Shown here piece after piece: positions 60,242 through 64,000 of a stretch of DNA of 64,000 bases (position 1 is the stretch's first letter; each line of letters starts with the position of its first letter). Location: the NCBI GenBank assembly GCA_963677215.1, contig OY781919.1:3906001-3970000 (forward strand), in the 5' to 3' direction. The DNA comes from G963676795 sp963677215. GTDB lineage: Bacteria; Desulfobacterota; Desulfuromonadia; Desulfuromonadales; Geopsychrobacteraceae. A model generated the notes under the pieces. It was not told the origin of the DNA. It worked only from the letters and a program-made list of their open reading frames with translations, and did not search any database. Made by a program: the position numbers and the translations under genes.

Positions 60242-62401
60242 ATGATGGAACCAATGAAAGAGAATCTCAGACTGACCGACAAAGAGATCCCTAAGGGGAA
60301 GGTAGCGAGCGCACAAAATGGTATCGAGATCAAGAAGACCATCTGCGCGCTGTGCAACCCTTACAGCCACTGCGGTATCGATGCCTACGTCAAGGACGAT
60401 ACCATCATCAAGGTCGAAGGGACGGAAGAGAACCCGCACAGCGGGGGCACTCTCTGCTCCAAGGGCGCGGCCAGCCGGCAGTATATCTACAACGAAGAAC
60501 GTCTGCTCGAACCGATGCTCAGGGTCGGCGAACGGGGCTCCGGCCAGTTTGAGCGGATCTCTTGGGACAAGGCCCTCGACCTGATTGCCAAGAAGTTCAA
60601 AGGGGTCAAAGCAGAATTGGGTCCTGAAAGTATCGCCTTTTATGTCGGCTACCCAAAATGGATGCGCCCCTTTGTCAAACGGCTGGCGCACAGCTTCGGC
60701 TCACCAAACTATATGTCGGAATCGAGCACCTGCTTTGCAGCCACCCTGATGGCGGCCAAACTCACCTACGGAGCCTTCGGTCCGCCCGATATGGCCAACA
60801 CGAACTGCCTGCTGGTCTGGAGCTCAAACCCGTTCTATTCGAACACCTCCATAGCCCGCAAGCTGCTCGACAATATCGAGCGGGGAATGAAGATCATCGA
60901 AGTCAGCCCTTTCATCACTCCAATGACCAAACACGCAACCATCCACCTGCGCCTGCGTCCCGGCACCTCGGGAGCGCTGGCCCTGGGGATGGCCAACTAT
61001 ATTATTCAAAACAACCTGCATGACCGCGACTTCGTCACCAACTGGTCAGTCGGCTTCGAGGAATATGCCGCCTATGCCCGCGAGTTCAGCCTCGAAAAGA
61101 CCGCCGAGATCACTGGTGCCCCGGCCGACAAGATCCGCCAGGCCGCGCAGCTCTACGCCACGACCAAACCGGCAGCGATGATGAACAGCGCCAGCCCGAC
61201 GGTTCACCATACCAACGCCGCTCAGAATCACCGCGCCATCATCAGCCTGGTCGGACTGACCGGCAACTATGACATCAAAGGGGGCAACCATGTGCTGCCG
61301 CCCGGCTATGTCGAGGTCAACAACGGCATCAAAATGCGCCAGGCAGAGTTCTCCCAGACCCGTCCGTGGAGCGACATGGCGCCACGCATCGGTATAGATG
61401 CCCACCCCGTCTGGTGCAACGAAATCGGTCAGGCGCAGGCGATGCACCTGCCCGGCCAAATTCATAGCGGCACCCCCTACCCAGTCAAAGCAGCTATTGG
61501 TTTCGGCCTCAATTACCGCATGTGGCCCGGCTCTGACACCATGGCCGAGGCGCTGAAAAAACTCGATTTCTTGGTCAATGTCGACCTGTTCATGACCGAC
61601 ACGGCGAAGCTGGCCGACCTGGTTCTCCCCTGTTGTACCTCGTTTGAACGCAGCGAATTCAAGATTTACCCGGAACGCTTCGGCATCTTCACCCAACCGG
61701 TCATCCAGCCATTGGGAAATTCGCGCTCAGATATCGATATCATCTTCGACCTGGCCAAGCGAATCGTTCCGCAAGACGACCTGCTCTGCAGCGATTACGA
61801 AACCTGTCTCGACTGGATGTTAGAGCCACAGGGAATCAAGATCGCCGATATCAAGCAACACCTCGGCGGCTGTTTCCTCCCCGGAGTCGAGCCCCCCCCC
61901 TTCAAAAAATACGAAAAGTCCGGCTTCGCAACCCCGAGTGGCAAGATGGAGTTCACCTCCAGCAAGGTGGCCATCGCCGGATACGATGCATTACCGGTTT
62001 ACACAGAACCGAAATACAGCCCACGCTCGACGCCGGAACTGGCTGAAAAGTTCCCGCTGGTCCTCAACACCGGCTCACGCCTGCCGATGTTCGTTCACTC
62101 GCGGACCTTCCGCATGCGCTGGACCCGCGCTCTGCGCCCCGACCCGATGATCGACATGAACCCGGCCGATGCAAGGGAACGCGGCATCGCCGAAGGGGAC
62201 AAGATAAGCCTCTCGACGCCAAAGGGCTCACTCAGCCTGCTGGCGCACTTGACCGAGACGGTTCCCCAAGGGGTTGTCAGTGTCTACCACAACCTGCCGG
62301 GCGCGGATATCAACACGCTTATCGAGCACGATTACCGGGACCCGATCTCAGGCTTCCCGGGCTTCAAATCGCTGCTCTGCCAGGTTGAAAAAAGCGCCTG
62401 A
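60242..62401 (+). CDS. Molybdopterin oxidoreductase catalytic subunit (DMSO reductase family)
   Basis: The 719-residue protein has an N-terminal [4Fe-4S] motif (CALCNPYSHC then Cys72 in GGTLCSKGAA; spacing C-x2-C-x5-C is unusual), and ERISWDKALDLIAKKF. A Cys at the metal-ligand position lies in SESSTCFAATLM (Cys164). Later blocks are TDTAKLADLVLPCCTSFERSEF and a C-terminal molybdopterin-dinucleotide-binding domain (ATPSGKMEFTSSK, MNPADARERGIAEGDKI). No Tat signal is present, so it is probably cytoplasmic. Distant resemblance to acetylene hydratase does not fix a substrate. The ATG at 60242 lacks a clear ribosome site. Confidence 0.9.
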   Translation: MMEPMKENLRLTDKEIPKGKVASAQNGIEIKKTICALCNPYSHCGIDAYVKDDTIIKVEGTEENPHSGGTLCSKGAASRQYIYNEERLLEPMLRVGERGSGQFERISWDKALDLIAKKFKGVKAELGPESIAFYVGYPKWMRPFVKRLAHSFGSPNYMSESSTCFAATLMAAKLTYGAFGPPDMANTNCLLVWSSNPFYSNTSIARKLLDNIERGMKIIEVSPFITPMTKHATIHLRLRPGTSGALALGMANYIIQNNLHDRDFVTNWSVGFEEYAAYAREFSLEKTAEITGAPADKIRQAAQLYATTKPAAMMNSASPTVHHTNAAQNHRAIISLVGLTGNYDIKGGNHVLPPGYVEVNNGIKMRQAEFSQTRPWSDMAPRIGIDAHPVWCNEIGQAQAMHLPGQIHSGTPYPVKAAIGFGLNYRMWPGSDTMAEALKKLDFLVNVDLFMTDTAKLADLVLPCCTSFERSEFKIYPERFGIFTQPVIQPLGNSRSDIDIIFDLAKRIVPQDDLLCSDYETCLDWMLEPQGIKIADIKQHLGGCFLPGVEPPPFKKYEKSGFATPSGKMEFTSSKVAIAGYDALPVYTEPKYSPRSTPELAEKFPLVLNTGSRLPMFVHSRTFRMRWTRALRPDPMIDMNPADARERGIAEGDKISLSTPKGSLSLLAHLTETVPQGVVSVYHNLPGADINTLIEHDYRDPISGFPGFKSLLCQVEKSA

Positions 62402-62452
62402 ACGCTTAGAACTATCGGATCGTTTTAAGCACCAACGAGGAAAGAGTAAACC

Positions 62453-62950
62453 ATGAACCAGTATGTCTTCACCTTTGATGTTTCACGTTGCTCCGGCTGC
62501 ATGGCCTGCACGGTCGCCTGCCAAGATCAGAATGACAGCATCGCCGAAAGCTCGGCCTATCGCCGAGTTACCGCTCGGGAAGAAGGGAGCGGTAACGACT
62601 GCCATATCAGCTTCATCTCCATGTCCTGCCTGCATTGCGAGAGCGCCCCCTGCCTGATGGCCTGCCCGACCTGCGCCATCAGCAAAGACCTGGCCGGCAT
62701 GGTCAGCAGCAACCGGGACCTGTGCATCGGCTGCCACAGCTGCGAGCTGGCCTGTCCGTTCGGAGCACCAAAGTTCGCCGCCGACGGCAAGATGGCCAAG
62801 TGCGACTTCTGCCATGACCGCGTCGAGGCGGGCTTGAAACCGGCCTGTGTCCGGGTCTGCCCGACCAGGGCTCTCGACTTCGGCACCCAACATGAGGTCA
62901 CCGAGCGCAAAGCGAAGAACGCTGCGCTCAAGATCTTAAAAGCGCTTTGA
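62453..62950 (+). CDS. Four-cluster ferredoxin-type electron transfer subunit (DmsB/NrfC-like)
   Basis: This 165-residue protein has four cysteine motifs: CSGCMACTVACQ, CLHCESAPCLMACP, CIGCHSCELACP and CDFCHDRVEAGLKPACVRVCP. They are enough for four [4Fe-4S] clusters. No signal peptide or membrane segment is present. It should carry electrons between the molybdenum subunit upstream and the flavoprotein downstream (gap 19 bases). A GAGGAAAG ribosome site precedes the ATG. Confidence 0.93.
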   Translation: MNQYVFTFDVSRCSGCMACTVACQDQNDSIAESSAYRRVTAREEGSGNDCHISFISMSCLHCESAPCLMACPTCAISKDLAGMVSSNRDLCIGCHSCELACPFGAPKFAADGKMAKCDFCHDRVEAGLKPACVRVCPTRALDFGTQHEVTERKAKNAALKILKAL

Positions 62951-62969
62951 CCGCGCAGAAGGCCAAGAG

Positions 62970-64000
62970 ATGTCTTCCGGTTATTACATACTCGGCAACG
63001 GTGGTGCAGCCAACTACGCCATCAAGGCCCTGCGCTCGGCCGGCTACACCGGTGAACTGCACCAGATTTCGGATGATGCCGGCCCGGGTTTCAACCCGAT
63101 GGTTGCCCCTTATTACCTGGCCGGAAAGGCCGACTGGCAGACCTGCTTCCCCTTTGGCGAGAGCTTCCTCGCAGACCACCAGGTAATTGTCCATCACGAC
63201 GACAAGGTGGCCGCCCTCGACGCAGAAAACGCCATCATCACCACCGCCAGCGGCGAACAGTTCCACTATGACAAATGCCTCGTCGCGACCGGTGCCAGGC
63301 CGGCCATGCCGCCGGTTTCGGGCCTTCGGGAATCACGTTATGCCTTCCCCTTGCGCGAAGCACACACGATATCAGCCCTGGAACAAGCTCATATGAATGC
63401 GAGCAGGGTTCTGGTGCTTGGGGCTTCATTTGTCGGTATCGAACTGGCTGAAGTTTTCACTAGGAAAGGGATCTCCGTCGTCCTCGTTGACATCGCCCCG
63501 CAGATCATGCCCCAGGGAGCCCACCCTCTGGCCGCGCAGCGGATGGAAAACTGGCTGCACCGACATGGGGTTGAAGTCAGGCTGAAAACGACCCTGAGCC
63601 AGATTGAAGATACTCGAGATGGCGTGATCTGTCATTTTCCTGAGAGCGCGCCGGAAAGCTTTGACTTTATCGCTGTATGCGCAGGGATAAGGCCGAACCT
63701 TGAATTTATCGATCCCGGCCAGGTCAAAATTGACCGGGCGCTGTGTACCAACGATTTCATGCAGACCAGCGTGGCGAACATCTACGCTGCCGGCGATGTT
63801 TGTGAATCGTTCAACCGCCTTGCGACCTGCCAGCAATGGATGGGAACCTGGGGCAATGCCTGTTACCAGGGACGGATCGCCGGCCTCAACATGGCGAATG
63901 TCCGCACCAGATCGGCTGGATCGATTCCCCAGCATGTCAGCCCGGTCTTCGCCTGGACCTATATGCAGGTTGGCGATGCGCTCAGGCAGGGGGAACAGAT
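62970..64000 (+). CDS. FAD/NAD(P)-dependent oxidoreductase, 3' end beyond the window
   Basis: The frame from ATG 62970 stays open to the window end (343 codons), so the C-terminus is missing. It has an N-terminal dinucleotide loop (YYILGNGGAANYAIKAL), the ATGARPAMPPVSG motif near residue 110, a second NAD(P) loop (VLVLGASFVGIELAEVF) and the FAD-binding IYAAGDVCES near residue 270. This is the NirB/rubredoxin-reductase-like (pyridine nucleotide-disulfide) family without a visible CxxxxC disulfide. It probably links NAD(P)H to the ferredoxin and molybdenum subunits. Confidence 0.9.
   Translation, partial: MSSGYYILGNGGAANYAIKALRSAGYTGELHQISDDAGPGFNPMVAPYYLAGKADWQTCFPFGESFLADHQVIVHHDDKVAALDAENAIITTASGEQFHYDKCLVATGARPAMPPVSGLRESRYAFPLREAHTISALEQAHMNASRVLVLGASFVGIELAEVFTRKGISVVLVDIAPQIMPQGAHPLAAQRMENWLHRHGVEVRLKTTLSQIEDTRDGVICHFPESAPESFDFIAVCAGIRPNLEFIDPGQVKIDRALCTNDFMQTSVANIYAAGDVCESFNRLATCQQWMGTWGNACYQGRIAGLNMANVRTRSAGSIPQHVSPVFAWTYMQVGDALRQGEQ

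Noticed and set aside
60242..62401. Acetylene hydratase
   Set aside because: Overall family resemblance and a Cys ligand are shared, but the cluster spacing differs and the gene sits in an electron-transfer operon, which a hydratase would not need.

Overview
This window looks like a chromosomal segment of a Desulfuromonadales-type deltaproteobacterium (Geobacter, Desulfuromonas or Pelobacter relatives). The pointers are a citrate synthase of the eukaryote-like type known from Geobacteraceae, a dense set of two-component, PAS, GGDEF and chemotaxis genes, sigma-54 activators, a TAXI-type TRAP transporter, and a multi-subunit molybdenum/iron-sulfur oxidoreductase. This placement is inference from gene content. 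No rRNA, tRNA or CRISPR array was seen.

Layout. 1-5.3 kb: the 5' part of a PAS sensor that runs off the left edge, a DMT-type permease, an Hsp20 chaperone, and an overlapping lipoprotein/GGDEF pair. 5.3-10.4 kb: a complete branched-chain amino acid ABC uptake operon (livK-H-M-G-F, minus strand). 10.4-14.5 kb: an unknown protein, an ABC-F ATPase, a possible structured RNA and a cytidylate-kinase-like protein. 14.6-18.1 kb: RNase E/G with a long basic/acidic tail, then a 384-bp MITE-like element with 38-bp inverted termini. 18.1-28.5 kb (minus strand): a sugar-phosphate cyclase resembling 2-deoxy-scyllo-inosose synthase, a dynamin-like GTPase, cysK, Smr and TPR proteins, a LysM transglycosylase, hflX and fabI. 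28.6-34.6 kb: leucine and isoleucine/valine genes (leuCD, ilvBH) around a thioesterase and a YqjD/YqjE/YqjK-like trio. 34.9-45 kb: an orphan histidine kinase, a TAXI TRAP transporter, RNA and small-molecule methyltransferases, a TANGO2-like protein, an OmpA lipoprotein and citrate synthase. 45.2-48.8 kb: dusB-ntrB-ntrC. 48.8-55.8 kb: a chemotaxis cassette (cheW, MCP, pseudo-receiver) behind a near-perfect sigma-54 promoter, next to a Cache/PAS histidine kinase and a sigma-54 activator. 55.9-57.3 kb: dnaB. 57.6-64 kb: AraC and MarR regulators, a DctQ-DctP chimera, a molybdopterin oxidoreductase, a four-cluster ferredoxin and an FAD/NAD oxidoreductase that runs off the right edge.

How the parts work together. 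The most interesting region is the right end. One palindrome (TAGTTAA-N5-TTAACTA) occurs just upstream of marR and again between marR and the downstream operon, which suggests that the MarR protein represses both itself and the molybdoenzyme operon. The first gene of that operon joins a TRAP small permease (DctQ) to the C-terminal end of a TRAP binding protein (DctP), with no DctM and no full DctP nearby. The second local system is the sigma-54 chemotaxis cassette, where an adjacent kinase/activator pair is the obvious controller. Terminators separate most transcription units cleanly; one, for the OmpA gene, lies inside the coding end of the convergent TANGO2-like gene.
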